Of a stretch of DNA of 64,000 nt, positions 18,905 through 27,051 are shown piece after piece (the first letter of the stretch is position 1; each line of letters starts with the position of its first letter). Source of the stretch: Niabella yanshanensis (lineage in GTDB: Bacteria > Bacteroidota > Bacteroidia > Chitinophagales > Chitinophagaceae); assembly GCF_034424215.1 (NCBI RefSeq), contig NZ_CP139960.1:5332001-5396000 (forward strand), read 5' to 3'. The notes below the pieces were generated by a model. It was not told the DNA's origin, ran no database searches, and saw only the letters and a program-made list of their open reading frames with translations. The position numbers and the translations under genes are program-made.

Positions 18905-19025
18905 CCACCCGGGGCTCATCGCTCAAGCTGCCCGGCGGTTCTATACATTATGATTATTGTTGTGTTATCTGGATATCGGAGACCCGACGGGATCCCTGGT
19001 TAATGCTTTATAAGCTAACCTGAAT

Positions 19026-19616
19026 TTATAGGCCGTCTGCATACCCCGGATTATTGCAACTAAAATTTTCAGGAACTTTCATTTTAATAAACTTCCCGGT
19101 GGCTGCATTGATCTCCCAAATCTGATGCACATTTTTCAGCACGGGCTCATTGTTGTCTTCGTATGCTATTAAATAACTTCTTTCCTCCCCGTCCTGCGGC
19201 AATTGCAGCATAACGGTCGAATAGCATTTTTTAGGATAATTGCTGGTGAGGTTCAATTCATCTTTAATCTCAAAATGAGCTTTCCCCTGCGCATCATGAT
19301 TGATCAATTTCTCCAGCACTATTTTATTTTTACCCTTTTGACATTGTTTAATCGTTGAGGTATAAGCGGCAACTGCATATTTTTCTTTTTTATCGCCAGT
19401 GACTATCATGCCACCCATGCAGGTGTGGAGATGGTAAGCGGCGATTTCTGTCGTGGTCTTCCCGATAAAACTGCTGTCCAGGTAATCGTTACCAACTAAA
19501 GGTACCGCTTCTTCATTTTTGTTTTCAGGAGCCGCAACCGGCGGTTCGGTTGCCGATACAACAGCTGCTTTATTTGGGGTTTTTTGTAAAGTGGTGTTTT
19601 CCTTTTGATCCCGCAA
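19026..19616 (-). CDS. Hypothetical lipoprotein body, probably frameshifted from its signal peptide
   Basis: The open frame encodes about 196 residues with a Pro/Ala/Glu-rich N-terminal linker followed by a folded region with four cysteines (HTCMGG, KQCQKG, KKCYST, NFSCNNPG). No family is recognised. The only start in frame is a TTG at 19616, with no signal peptide. Immediately upstream, in the next frame, the ATG at 19666 encodes a textbook lipoprotein signal peptide ending LLTLFSCG. Adding one G to the GGG run at 19610-19612 would join the two as ...LFSC-GDQKENTT. The gene is therefore either broken, phase-variable or affected by a sequencing error. Confidence 0.65.
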   Translation of the reverse strand: MRDQKENTTLQKTPNKAAVVSATEPPVAAPENKNEEAVPLVGNDYLDSSFIGKTTTEIAAYHLHTCMGGMIVTGDKKEKYAVAAYTSTIKQCQKGKNKIVLEKLINHDAQGKAHFEIKDELNLTSNYPKKCYSTVMLQLPQDGEERSYLIAYEDNNEPVLKNVHQIWEINAATGKFIKMKVPENFSCNNPGYADGL

Positions 19617-19666
19617 CTAAAAAGGGTTAATAAAAAGGGTATGAGTATCGTTCTGATTTGTTTCAT
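19610..19666 (-). other. Out-of-frame lipoprotein signal peptide for the 19026-19616 frame
   Basis: The minus strand from ATG 19666 reads MKQIRTILIPFLLTLFSCG, a basic n-region, hydrophobic core and lipobox L-F-S-C. The frame then shifts away from the downstream coding frame at the GGG triplet and stops after about 50 codons. This fragment explains why the downstream frame has no good start. Confidence 0.75.
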
Positions 19667-19889
19667 TGGATATAGGGTTCTTAATCCCGTGCTTGGGTTA
19701 GTTAATAGGAACGAAGGTATTTAAAATCGATAATGTTTATTGATGTTAAAGCGTTGTGCTGACGGAAACTGCCGGCGCTATTACCTTAAATGATGAAGAT
19801 AATACCAGTACCCAAAAAAATCAGGAATAAACTAAGGAGAGTGTCTGGGGCTACTGTACCCTTAATTGTTGACCAGTAATACAGGAGCG

Positions 19890-20777
19890 CTATCCTATTT
19901 TATGTTGTGTTCTATATTGCCCGGGTGTAAGATTGGTGATCCTTTTAAAGATCTTGATAAAATACGATAGATTGTCGAAGCCGGTTTGCCGGGCAATAGC
20001 CTCCAGGGGCATATCATCCGTAATGATCAGGTATTGCGCTCTTTCGATCCGTTTTTCCTGGATAAAGGGTATTGGTCGCTCGCCCATATATTCCTTAAAT
20101 AACCGGGAGAAATAATCAGGGTGGAGGTTAACCCTTCCGGCCAGGAGCTGTAAGCCTAGCGGGTTTTGCAGGTGTAGCTGAATATAGCTTACAGTATCCA
20201 TAATAACAGAAGGTAAGGGGAGTGGGTTCTTTTGAGGGTTAGATGCCTCCAGGAACCGGGCAACCAGTTGCAAAAGAATGCCCTGTGTTTCGAGATAGCG
20301 GTTCGGCAGTTGGTGATTATTTAGCTGCTGGTACTCCCGGTAATACAGGCTTTTTTCATATACCCTCGGATTATCTGACCGGTTAATGCCCCGTCCGGGG
20401 TTGATCTCCAAAAGTCTTTGAATATTTAAAATATCCACGGGTTCTGCCTTGCGTTGTATAACGGCCCTTTTGCCCGAAAAAAGCGAGATGCCATCGGCCG
20501 AATCTTCAAAAAACTGGATAAAGTACTGGCTCAGCTGATCCTTGCACTCCAGGTTACAAAGTGTATAGCTGGGGATCATATACAAATGTCCCGGTAGCAG
20601 TTCAACTGCACCATGATGGGTCTGGATCAACCCTACGCCCTCATCTATATAATAGATACGGTAATATGGGCTGATCACATTTTTATAATTCCATTGAGTA
20701 TTTAACCGAACATGATCAACATGCAGCAGCGAAAAACTATATTTTAAAACTTTTTTGATCATGGCTTTACCAGGCAT
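19890..20777 (-). CDS. AraC-family transcriptional regulator
   Basis: This 295-residue regulator has an N-terminal cupin-type ligand domain (about 20-140, with YYIDEGVGLIQTHHG and LLPGHLYMIPSYT) and two C-terminal helix-turn-helix motifs (about 195-290: NPLGLQLLAGRVNLHPDYFS and PLEAIARQTGFDNLSYFIK). AraC proteins of this layout bind a sugar and activate nearby catabolic genes. It is divergent from the GH29 fucosidase with a 145-base shared upstream region, so control of that gene, probably in response to fucose or a fucosylated sugar, is a reasonable inference. Confidence 0.92.
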   Translation of the reverse strand: MPGKAMIKKVLKYSFSLLHVDHVRLNTQWNYKNVISPYYRIYYIDEGVGLIQTHHGAVELLPGHLYMIPSYTLCNLECKDQLSQYFIQFFEDSADGISLFSGKRAVIQRKAEPVDILNIQRLLEINPGRGINRSDNPRVYEKSLYYREYQQLNNHQLPNRYLETQGILLQLVARFLEASNPQKNPLPLPSVIMDTVSYIQLHLQNPLGLQLLAGRVNLHPDYFSRLFKEYMGERPIPFIQEKRIERAQYLIITDDMPLEAIARQTGFDNLSYFIKIFKRITNLTPGQYRTQHKIG

Positions 20778-20873
20778 TGAAATTAGCTATTAGAATTTAT
20801 TTTCAAACCCCGCATGTCGGATTTGTTGTATAAAAGGTCTGTTTTATAGGATTAGAAACCTTAACTGTTACTG

Positions 20874-20881
20874 TATTTTTG
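20874..20881 (+). promoter_or_regulatory. -7 promoter box for the GH29 gene
   Basis: TATTTTTG matches TAnnTTTG, 41 bases before the fucosidase ATG and inside the spacer shared with the AraC gene. No clear -33 TTG is present at the normal distance, which would fit an activator-dependent promoter. Confidence 0.45.
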
Positions 20882-20922
20882 TTATAACGGTTCATAACTA
20901 ATAAGACCTAACGATTATTTAT

Positions 20923-22575
20923 ATGAAAAGAAGAGACCTTATAAAAGGATTGGCCATGGCCAGCCCGGCCCTGTTACTGGCCGACCCTGTAAAAGCCGGT
21001 TCCCTGCTGAACTTTAATGAGAAAATAGCCAAAGGGCCATTTCAGCCGGGCTGGGATTCATTGTCCGCTTATAAAGTGCCTGCCTGGTTTCAAAATGCCA
21101 AATTTGGCATCTGGGCCCATTGGGGTCCACAGTGTGAACCAGAGTCGGGTGACTGGTATGCGCGGGGAATGTACGTGGAAGGCAGCGCCCGGTATAACAC
21201 ACATCTGAAAAAATACGGGCATCCTTCTCAATTCGGGTTTAAGGATATTATCAATATCTGGAAGGCAGACCAGTGGGATCCTGAAGAACTGCTTGCTTTA
21301 TATAAAAAGGCCGGTGCTCAATATTTTATGGCCCTGGCCAATCATCACGATAATTTCGACCTCTACAAAAGCCGGTATCAGCCTAACTGGAATTCCACCC
21401 GGCTAGGGCCTAAAAAAGATCTGATTGCAGGCTGGGAAAAAGCTGCCCGCAGGCAGGGATTGTATTTTGGGGTAAGCGTGCATGCCGCCCATGCATGGAG
21501 TTGGTACGAGCCGTCTCAGCAGGCTGATAAAGCCGGGCCTTACGCAGGTGTCCCGTATGATGGTACATTAACCCAAAAAGATGGCAAAGGCAAATGGTGG
21601 GAGGGGCTCGATCCGCAGGAGCTTTATGCGCAGCAGCACCCTTTAAGCGCCAACAGCGATGACGAGCGTACGATACACCAGCAATGGAACTGGGGCAACG
21701 GCGTTACACCACCCTCTAAAAAATATTGTGATCAATTTTTTAATCGCACCATTGACCTTATTAATAGCTACGATCCCGATCTTGTTTACTTCGACGATAC
21801 CGCACTGCCGCTGTGGCCCGCCAGCGACGTGGGGTTAAAGATAGCTGCCCATTTTTACAATAAGAGCATACAAAAAAATGGTACTGTTGAAGCTGTGATC
21901 TTTGGTAAAATACTCGATGAGCTGCAGCGAAAATGCCTGGTATGGGATATAGAAAGAGGGCAGAGTAATGCCATTGAGGGGCTGCCCTGGCAAACCTGTA
22001 CCTGTATCGGTAGCTGGCATTATAACCGGGACATGTACGAGAAGAAGAAGTATAAAACTGCAAAAACAGTCATCCATACCCTCGCCGATGTGGTTAGTAA
22101 AAACGGCAATTTATTACTAAGCGTGCCGGTAAGAGGCAATGGCTCCATCGACGATATAGAGCGGGGCGTGGTGGAAGAAATTGGGCAATGGATGAGTATG
22201 TATGGCGAAGCTATTTATGATACCCGGCCCTGGCGGATCTATGGGGAAGGTCCTGCTATGCAGGAGGCTATACCCCTTTCGGGGCAAGGATTTAACGAGG
22301 GTAAGGGCAAGCCTTTTACTGCTGCCGATATTCGTTTTACCGCAAAAGGCGACGACTTGTATGCCATTGTAATGGGATGGCCGGAGACCAATAACCTAAG
22401 CATCAAAAGCCTGAAAAAGGGAAGTGAATATTTAAAGAAAGAACTATCCCAAATAACGCTGGTGGGCAGCAGGGGAGCGGCATTGAAATTTTCCGTTGAT
22501 GAGGAGGGCTTACAGGTGCAGTTACCAGGTGAAGCCCCTGCGCTGCCTTATGCATTTGTGTTGAAGGTAGTGTGA
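20923..22575 (+). CDS. Alpha-L-fucosidase, GH29
   Basis: This 550-residue enzyme releases alpha-linked L-fucose. The N-terminus MKRRDLIKGLAM...ADPVKA resembles a twin-arginine signal (RRDLIKG), so export in folded form is likely. The GH29 barrel begins at WFQNAKFGIWAHWGP (about 55-70), contains the HHDNFD block, and has the nucleophile region PDLVYFDDTALP (about 285-296). A C-terminal beta domain (about 460-550) completes the family layout. It is divergent from the AraC regulator. Together with the GH2 and GH109-like genes it points to breakdown of host- or plant-type heteroglycans. Confidence 0.93.
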   Translation: MKRRDLIKGLAMASPALLLADPVKAGSLLNFNEKIAKGPFQPGWDSLSAYKVPAWFQNAKFGIWAHWGPQCEPESGDWYARGMYVEGSARYNTHLKKYGHPSQFGFKDIINIWKADQWDPEELLALYKKAGAQYFMALANHHDNFDLYKSRYQPNWNSTRLGPKKDLIAGWEKAARRQGLYFGVSVHAAHAWSWYEPSQQADKAGPYAGVPYDGTLTQKDGKGKWWEGLDPQELYAQQHPLSANSDDERTIHQQWNWGNGVTPPSKKYCDQFFNRTIDLINSYDPDLVYFDDTALPLWPASDVGLKIAAHFYNKSIQKNGTVEAVIFGKILDELQRKCLVWDIERGQSNAIEGLPWQTCTCIGSWHYNRDMYEKKKYKTAKTVIHTLADVVSKNGNLLLSVPVRGNGSIDDIERGVVEEIGQWMSMYGEAIYDTRPWRIYGEGPAMQEAIPLSGQGFNEGKGKPFTAADIRFTAKGDDLYAIVMGWPETNNLSIKSLKKGSEYLKKELSQITLVGSRGAALKFSVDEEGLQVQLPGEAPALPYAFVLKVV

Positions 22576-22949
22576 TAGCTTTCTGAAAGTAACTGTAACT
22601 ATCAGACACCTGGCTGGTAGTTGTGCCGCGTTATCAATAAAATTATAAGACGCTGCGGCCTGCTGATTGTTGTTTCCAGGTGATTTTTTTGTATATTAGA
22701 GTAATGGGGTCTTCGTTGTTTTATCATGCAGATAGCTTTAGCTGCCTTCGGTCAAATCATTCAACCGTTTGAAGCATAACCTTCTAATGGCCATAAATGA
22801 TTACTTTATAGGTATGAAAGGTAGTGCTGGCTACCTGCTCATGGGCCACCTGGCAAAATAAAGGGTAATATATATTCACAACAACTCACTGACTTTTCCA
22901 GGAAACTCAGGCATTTGCAGGTCAGGTACCTTACAATTATAAAAAGATA

Positions 22950-22991
22950 GACCCCTGTGGAAACAGGGGTCGCAACCAAAACTAACTGCTT
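22950..22991 (+). repeat. Dispersed hairpin-leader element, copy A
   Basis: Perfect 9-bp stem GACCCCTGT / ACAGGGGTC with loop GGAA (a GNRA-type tetraloop), followed by GCAACCAAAACTAACTGCTT and an ATG. The same unit, with loop AGAA and one spacer change (C to T), lies at 62421-62462 on the minus strand. On the minus strand copy A is followed by TATCTTTTTATAA, so it might also terminate transcription from the 23114-23572 gene. Confidence 0.75.
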
Positions 22992-23039
22992 ATGAGAAAA
23001 TCTTTATTTAAACTAAATATTGTAAAAATTTATTTCTAA
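22992..23039 (+). other. 15-codon mini-ORF after hairpin copy A (possible gene-start relic)
   Basis: ATG at 22992 to TAA at 23037-23039 encodes MRKSLFKLNIVKIYF. The basic start followed by hydrophobic residues looks like the first part of a signal peptide. It may be the residue of a lost exported gene (a TonB-dependent receptor is one possibility) or a leader peptide. Copy B has a stop (GTG TGA) at the same place. Confidence 0.35.
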
Positions 23040-23113
23040 CCAATGTTCAAGAACTATGCCATTTGTTAAAAAGGGTATCTTTTTTTCTTAAAGTGCGGGA
23101 AGTTGGCATTGTT

Positions 23114-23572
23114 TTAACATCTCTTGCATTTACCCATCGCTATAAATAGTAATCCGCTAATAGTTAATAAAGCTGCTGCCGCCCAATATCGTTTACGATC
23201 TCTCTGGCTTATTTGCATTCGCTGTTTTTGCTTGTGAATGTCGGTTACCTGCCTGATAAATTCGGAGGCATTGGCATCGTCATAAGCGCCATAGGCATCG
23301 ATGAGAGTGCCTCTGTTACCATCTGCTGTACTGATCAGATACAGTATAGCACTATCTGCAGGATCGCTTTCTCCTTCAAACCGGTAAAAGTCATCTATAC
23401 TTACTTCTAAAGGGTCATAGTACTGGTCTTTGCTGTCCCACAGCATACCATTAGGTTTTACATTGAAGTTGGCGGCATAACCTTTTTTTACCGCTTTATT
23501 GACCAGGTCGGACAATGTGGCCATTTTTTCGGACGAAGTATCTTCCTGCAGGTTACTTGTTTTTGTAGTCAT
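23114..23572 (-). CDS. Tail-anchored protein, paralogue of 18440-18904
   Basis: The 152-residue protein aligns end to end with the 18440 product: VNKAVKKGYAANFNVKPNG, LWDSKDQYYDP, GTLIDAYGAYDDANASEFIR correspond to INEAVEKGFDLIFRLKEDG, LWDQNGIYYDP, GILVDADGIYGDRRIDSFIR. A single membrane helix lies at about 130-146, ending in a Cys-rich tail (GKCKRC). The soluble domain resembles the short Bacteroidota proteins commonly mislabelled as phosphoribosylpyrophosphate synthetase. Function unknown; cytoplasmic domain tethered to the inner membrane is inferred. Confidence 0.78.
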   Translation of the reverse strand: MTTKTSNLQEDTSSEKMATLSDLVNKAVKKGYAANFNVKPNGMLWDSKDQYYDPLEVSIDDFYRFEGESDPADSAILYLISTADGNRGTLIDAYGAYDDANASEFIRQVTDIHKQKQRMQISQRDRKRYWAAAALLTISGLLFIAMGKCKRC

Positions 23573-23663
23573 AACGATGATTTTTTCGAGTCCTTTTTAA
23601 TTGGTTATTGCGAAGTCAAAAATGCTGCCGTTTTAACATTGGCACATTAATTAAAACTTAAAC

Positions 23664-24329
23664 TTATCCACCACCTGTTTCCGAGTGGGGCGCATCGACG
23701 GGTTTGGACTCCGGCGAACCTTTCTGGCGGAGCCAGATGGATAAAATAACTATGGAGGCAACGCTTAAAAATTCGCTTTGCCAGTTCTGAAAAGATTCAA
23801 ACCAAAAGCCGCTGTCCCCGATATACTTAGCCCACGATGCGGGGGGCAGACCCTCTTCCAGCTGTTCTTCATTATGATTTTTCAAGCTACCATAAAAATG
23901 GAGCGCAAAGGATGCTAGGAATAAAACGGTAAATGAGATGCTTAATGAGCGGCTATACAGCCATAGCCACACGCCCCCTTTTTTTACGGGTGACGGAGCC
24001 CCTGGTTTCGCTTTTGGTTCGCGGTCTACTTCTTCTTCTTTATCGGGGTCTTTTGATTCGGACGAGCCTACCTGGAATAATTTTACGGTAAGCAGCACGT
24101 ATAAGGCCATTTGTAAAAACTCGCTTTCCCAGTTTTCAAAGGTAGCCTGTATAAAATGACCGCTCTGTAAATAAGCCCAGGCGTTCAGTTGTGGTTCATC
24201 ATTTAAGATCAGTTCATTGTTTTTGTCTGACCAGCCGGTTAAAAATTGCCCGGCCAGCGAAAACAGCATCAGCAAGAGTAAGGCGATGCTTAACCCGTTT
24301 CTTTTTAAAAAGGACTGTTTTGATGCCAT
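23664..24329 (-). CDS. Four-helix membrane protein with internal duplication (DUF6766-like)
   Basis: This 221-residue protein consists of two similar halves. Each begins with a membrane helix (about 12-31 and 130-148), then a loop with a conserved FENWESEFLQMA / FQNWQSEFLSVA segment, a second helix and a terminal GSSESK / GSPESK. The halves are joined by a charged linker (KDPDKEEEVDREPKAKPG). The pattern matches DUF6766 proteins found in stress clusters; the DUF number is from memory. It begins 3 bases after the cinA-like stop and is probably co-transcribed with it. Function unknown. Confidence 0.78.
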   Translation of the reverse strand: MASKQSFLKRNGLSIALLLLMLFSLAGQFLTGWSDKNNELILNDEPQLNAWAYLQSGHFIQATFENWESEFLQMALYVLLTVKLFQVGSSESKDPDKEEEVDREPKAKPGAPSPVKKGGVWLWLYSRSLSISFTVLFLASFALHFYGSLKNHNEEQLEEGLPPASWAKYIGDSGFWFESFQNWQSEFLSVASIVILSIWLRQKGSPESKPVDAPHSETGGG

Positions 24330-24332
24330 ATT

Positions 24333-24842
24333 TTAATGTTTCGTATTGGACAAAATAGTGGCCAGCCTTTGAATGGTGGTTTCGGCAAACTCCCATTGCG
24401 CAGCGGGGCCTTTAGTTTCAGGTACCAGTTTTTCATTCACCAGTAATTCGCCATTCCGGGTGATACTTACATAAGCGAATACCTCGTTAATACCTTCTTC
24501 CGGAACCGGGGTGGCAAAGCCGGTGATGCCGATACCGATCTGTGACCGGAAAAGGGTACAGGCGGACCGGGCGAGCTGTGTGCTGAGCTCGCTGCTTACT
24601 CCTTTTACTTTTTCCGCATATACGGGATCGGCATTTAAGTGGATGGCTTTCTGCGCAGAATTATAAACAGTAATGCCACCCTGGTAGATTTGCTGAGCCT
24701 CCTGTGCTGTGCTCAACATAAACTGTATAACACCCGAGGTGACACTTTCTGCCGCTGCTATGGTTTCTCCATTCTGAATACAGAAGTTTTTGATGAGTTC
24801 CAGTTGATCGCTGAGTTGTTTCGAAATAAGGTCGCTGTTCAT
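24333..24842 (-). CDS. pncC: CinA C-terminal domain protein (nicotinamide-nucleotide amidase type)
   Basis: The 169-residue protein is a stand-alone CinA/PncC domain: GETIAAAESVTSGVIQFML at about 25-43, a GGITVYNSAQKAIHL block, and GIGITGFATPVPEEG at about 104-118. PncC deamidates NMN to nicotinic acid mononucleotide in NAD recycling. Some short Bacteroidota homologues depart from the PncC consensus, so activity is probable rather than certain. It precedes the DUF6766-like gene by 3 bases and is divergent from the KTSC gene. Confidence 0.85.
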   Translation of the reverse strand: MNSDLISKQLSDQLELIKNFCIQNGETIAAAESVTSGVIQFMLSTAQEAQQIYQGGITVYNSAQKAIHLNADPVYAEKVKGVSSELSTQLARSACTLFRSQIGIGITGFATPVPEEGINEVFAYVSITRNGELLVNEKLVPETKGPAAQWEFAETTIQRLATILSNTKH

Positions 24843-24888
24843 AAAAAAGGGAAGACAATTTTAATACCAATTGGACTATGTTAAAGAA

Positions 24889-25176
24889 ATGATGCAAATT
24901 TTTAAAGATGTCGGGCATAGATTTTGGCGGTATAACTGCAGTAATGTTGTCCGTAAACAATCATTAATTGAGCCAATGCCATCGTCCGTTATTGCCGGTT
25001 ATAGTTATAATAAAGAAGAACAGGTACTACGCATCGTGTTTGTATCCGGGATGGTATACCTGTATAAAGGAGTACCGGCGTCTATATTCGAATCCTTCAA
25101 ACGTTCGGGGAGTAAAGGCATTTATTTTAACCGGTTTATAAAGAATCAATATTCTTTCGAACGTGTTAATGATTAA
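24889..25176 (+). CDS. KTSC-domain protein
   Basis: This small protein ends with a KTSC domain: PMPSSVIAGYSYNKEEQVLRI, VYLYKGVPASIFESFKRSGS and KGIYFNRFIKNQY. I start it at ATG 24889; upstream only a TTG (24871) is in frame, and a third option is ATG 24976, which would give the bare domain. The Lys-Thr-Ser-Cys signature of the domain name is only partly kept. KTSC proteins have been linked to RNA- or nucleotide-related functions without a clear reaction. It is divergent from the cinA-like gene within the stress block. Confidence 0.8.
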   Translation: MMQIFKDVGHRFWRYNCSNVVRKQSLIEPMPSSVIAGYSYNKEEQVLRIVFVSGMVYLYKGVPASIFESFKRSGSKGIYFNRFIKNQYSFERVND

Positions 25177-25206
25177 CATAAGGCTCACTATTGCGAATGG
25201 ATATTA

Positions 25207-25587
25207 TTACCGGAACAGCTGACTGCGGGAGATCTTAAGCGTACTCCAGCATGCAATGAATACCAGTTCAGCAAAGGCATCCAGCAGGTATACCCATTTT
25301 ATCACACCTTGCAGGTAGTACCAGATGTCTATTACTGCCAATCCTAAGGCCGCTGATACTGCAATTAAACGGATCAGCCTGTAATCTGTATTATAGCAGG
25401 CGCCGTAAAGCAGGGCGAGCGCTACACACAGTATGAGAACACTTACTGTTTTTACCAGCCATAGGTCCTGCTTGGGGCCGGTAACCAGCATAAAGCTGTT
25501 AATGTGTACCAGCGACCAGATAGCGGTAAGCATATAATAAATAGCCTGTGCCCACAACAGATATAACATAAAGCGACTTCTTTTCAT
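25207..25587 (-). CDS. Small integral membrane protein (four helices)
   Basis: The 126-residue protein has hydrophobic helices at about 7-27, 44-63, 71-92 and 95-118, with short polar loops and basic ends (MKRSR...SRSQLFR). I do not recognise a family. It is convergent with the KTSC gene and stands alone. A general inner-membrane role is all that can be said. Confidence 0.68.
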   Translation of the reverse strand: MKRSRFMLYLLWAQAIYYMLTAIWSLVHINSFMLVTGPKQDLWLVKTVSVLILCVALALLYGACYNTDYRLIRLIAVSAALGLAVIDIWYYLQGVIKWVYLLDAFAELVFIACWSTLKISRSQLFR

Positions 25588-25713
25588 TTATTGAATGTTC
25601 GTTTGTTAACAGGAATACAATTAGCGTTCCGGATCGGCAGAACAGGATCGGTTGTAATGGTATGTGGCAAAGAATTTGGTTAGTACCTTTTTTAACCTTC
25701 TAAATATACTTAC

Positions 25714-26883
25714 ATGAAAGCAGCACTGATCAAAGGTCCCCGCAATATATCTTATGACACGGTTGATGATCCCACGATACAGGACGGCCGGGATATTATT
25801 TTGAAAGTAACCGCTACGGCAATCTGTGGATCCGACCTGCATTTATATAGCGGCGGTATACCGCAGGTGCGTCCTATGGTAATGGGCCATGAATTTATGG
25901 GCATCGTAGAGGAAGTAGGCAAAGGAGTAAATAACCTGAAGCGCGGAGACAGGGTAGTAGTGCCTTTCCCTGTAGCCTGTGGTCACTGCTTTTTTTGCCA
26001 GCACGATGTGCCGGGTAATTGTGAAAACAGTAATCCCGAACATTATGGTCCCGAAGGAGGGTTGGTGACAGAAAAGGGCGGCGGACTGTTTGGCTACAGT
26101 GATTTGTATGGCGGATATGACGGAGGTCAGGCCCAGTACGTACGGGTACCTTATGCGGATTATGGTCCACGAATTGTACCGGAAAATCTCACTGATGAAC
26201 AGGTATTGTTTCTGACCGATATCTTTCCTACCGGTTATACCGGTGTGGATTGGGGTGAGTTAAAACCCGGTCAAACAGTAGCGATCTTTGGCGCCGGCCC
26301 GGTAGGCATCATGGCGGCTAAGAGCGCTATACTGCGCGATGCCGGTAAGGTAATTATTGTAGATACCTTACAGTACAGGCTCGACAAAGCGGCTCAGCTC
26401 ACCGGTTGCCATACTATATTATGGGAAGATGGCGCTAAAGACGTAGTAGCAGAGATCCGGGATCTGACTGAAGGCAGGGGCGCGGATGTATGTATTGAGG
26501 CGGTAGGTTTTGAGCCTTCGAGAAATATACTGGAGAAGGCAAAAGCTGTTATCAATTTCGAAGCCGGATCAGTTAAAGTGCTGGAAGCCTGCATGAGTGC
26601 TGTGAGAAGAAGCGGGTATGTGTCGGTATTGGGTGTATATCCCACCACTTATGATAACTTTCCTATCGGACAGTTTTTCGATAAAGGTATTATTCTAAGA
26701 GGCGGACAGGCACCAGCCCATAAATACATTGACATGCTGATGGGGTATGTAGCTGAAGGTAAGGTGAAATTAGACGATATTATCACCCATCGGCTACCGC
26801 TTTCCCAGATTGCACATGGCTACGAAATTTTCAATAAAAAAGAAGATGATTGTGTGAAGGTGGTACTAGACCCCTGGAAATAA
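25714..26883 (+). CDS. Zinc-dependent alcohol/formaldehyde dehydrogenase-like protein
   Basis: This 389-residue medium-chain dehydrogenase has the catalytic-zinc ligands Cys38 (ICGSDLH) and His59-Glu60 (GHEF), structural-zinc cysteines at 89, 92, 95 and 103, and a Rossmann motif GAGPVGIMAA at about 193-202. The long insertion after the zinc lobe and the segment FPTGYTGVDW place it near glutathione-independent formaldehyde dehydrogenases. It would oxidise small aldehydes or alcohols with NAD+. In accessory stress loci such enzymes often lie near KatE-type catalase, as here; detoxification of reactive aldehydes is inferred. Confidence 0.88.
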   Translation: MKAALIKGPRNISYDTVDDPTIQDGRDIILKVTATAICGSDLHLYSGGIPQVRPMVMGHEFMGIVEEVGKGVNNLKRGDRVVVPFPVACGHCFFCQHDVPGNCENSNPEHYGPEGGLVTEKGGGLFGYSDLYGGYDGGQAQYVRVPYADYGPRIVPENLTDEQVLFLTDIFPTGYTGVDWGELKPGQTVAIFGAGPVGIMAAKSAILRDAGKVIIVDTLQYRLDKAAQLTGCHTILWEDGAKDVVAEIRDLTEGRGADVCIEAVGFEPSRNILEKAKAVINFEAGSVKVLEACMSAVRRSGYVSVLGVYPTTYDNFPIGQFFDKGIILRGGQAPAHKYIDMLMGYVAEGKVKLDDIITHRLPLSQIAHGYEIFNKKEDDCVKVVLDPWK

Positions 26884-27051
26884 AAGTCAATCTTTGTGGA
26901 ATTATTTACTCGCTTACAGTTATTGGTTGTGGAATTATCGAGTCAACTCTGTGTAAGGAGGTAGAATGCGCTACGCTAAGTTTATGAAATAGCCATGGCT
27001 TTATTCTTGTTATCTCTTATGCATACTTAAACCCTATTGATACATTTTATT

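Larger units (their letters stand above)
22576..23113. other. 538-base intergenic stretch with a hairpin element and a 15-codon mini-ORF
   Basis: No gene of normal size is visible. The stretch contains hairpin element copy A (22950-22991) followed directly by a 15-codon open frame (22992-23039). The rest is unremarkable AT-rich spacer. Confidence 0.7.
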
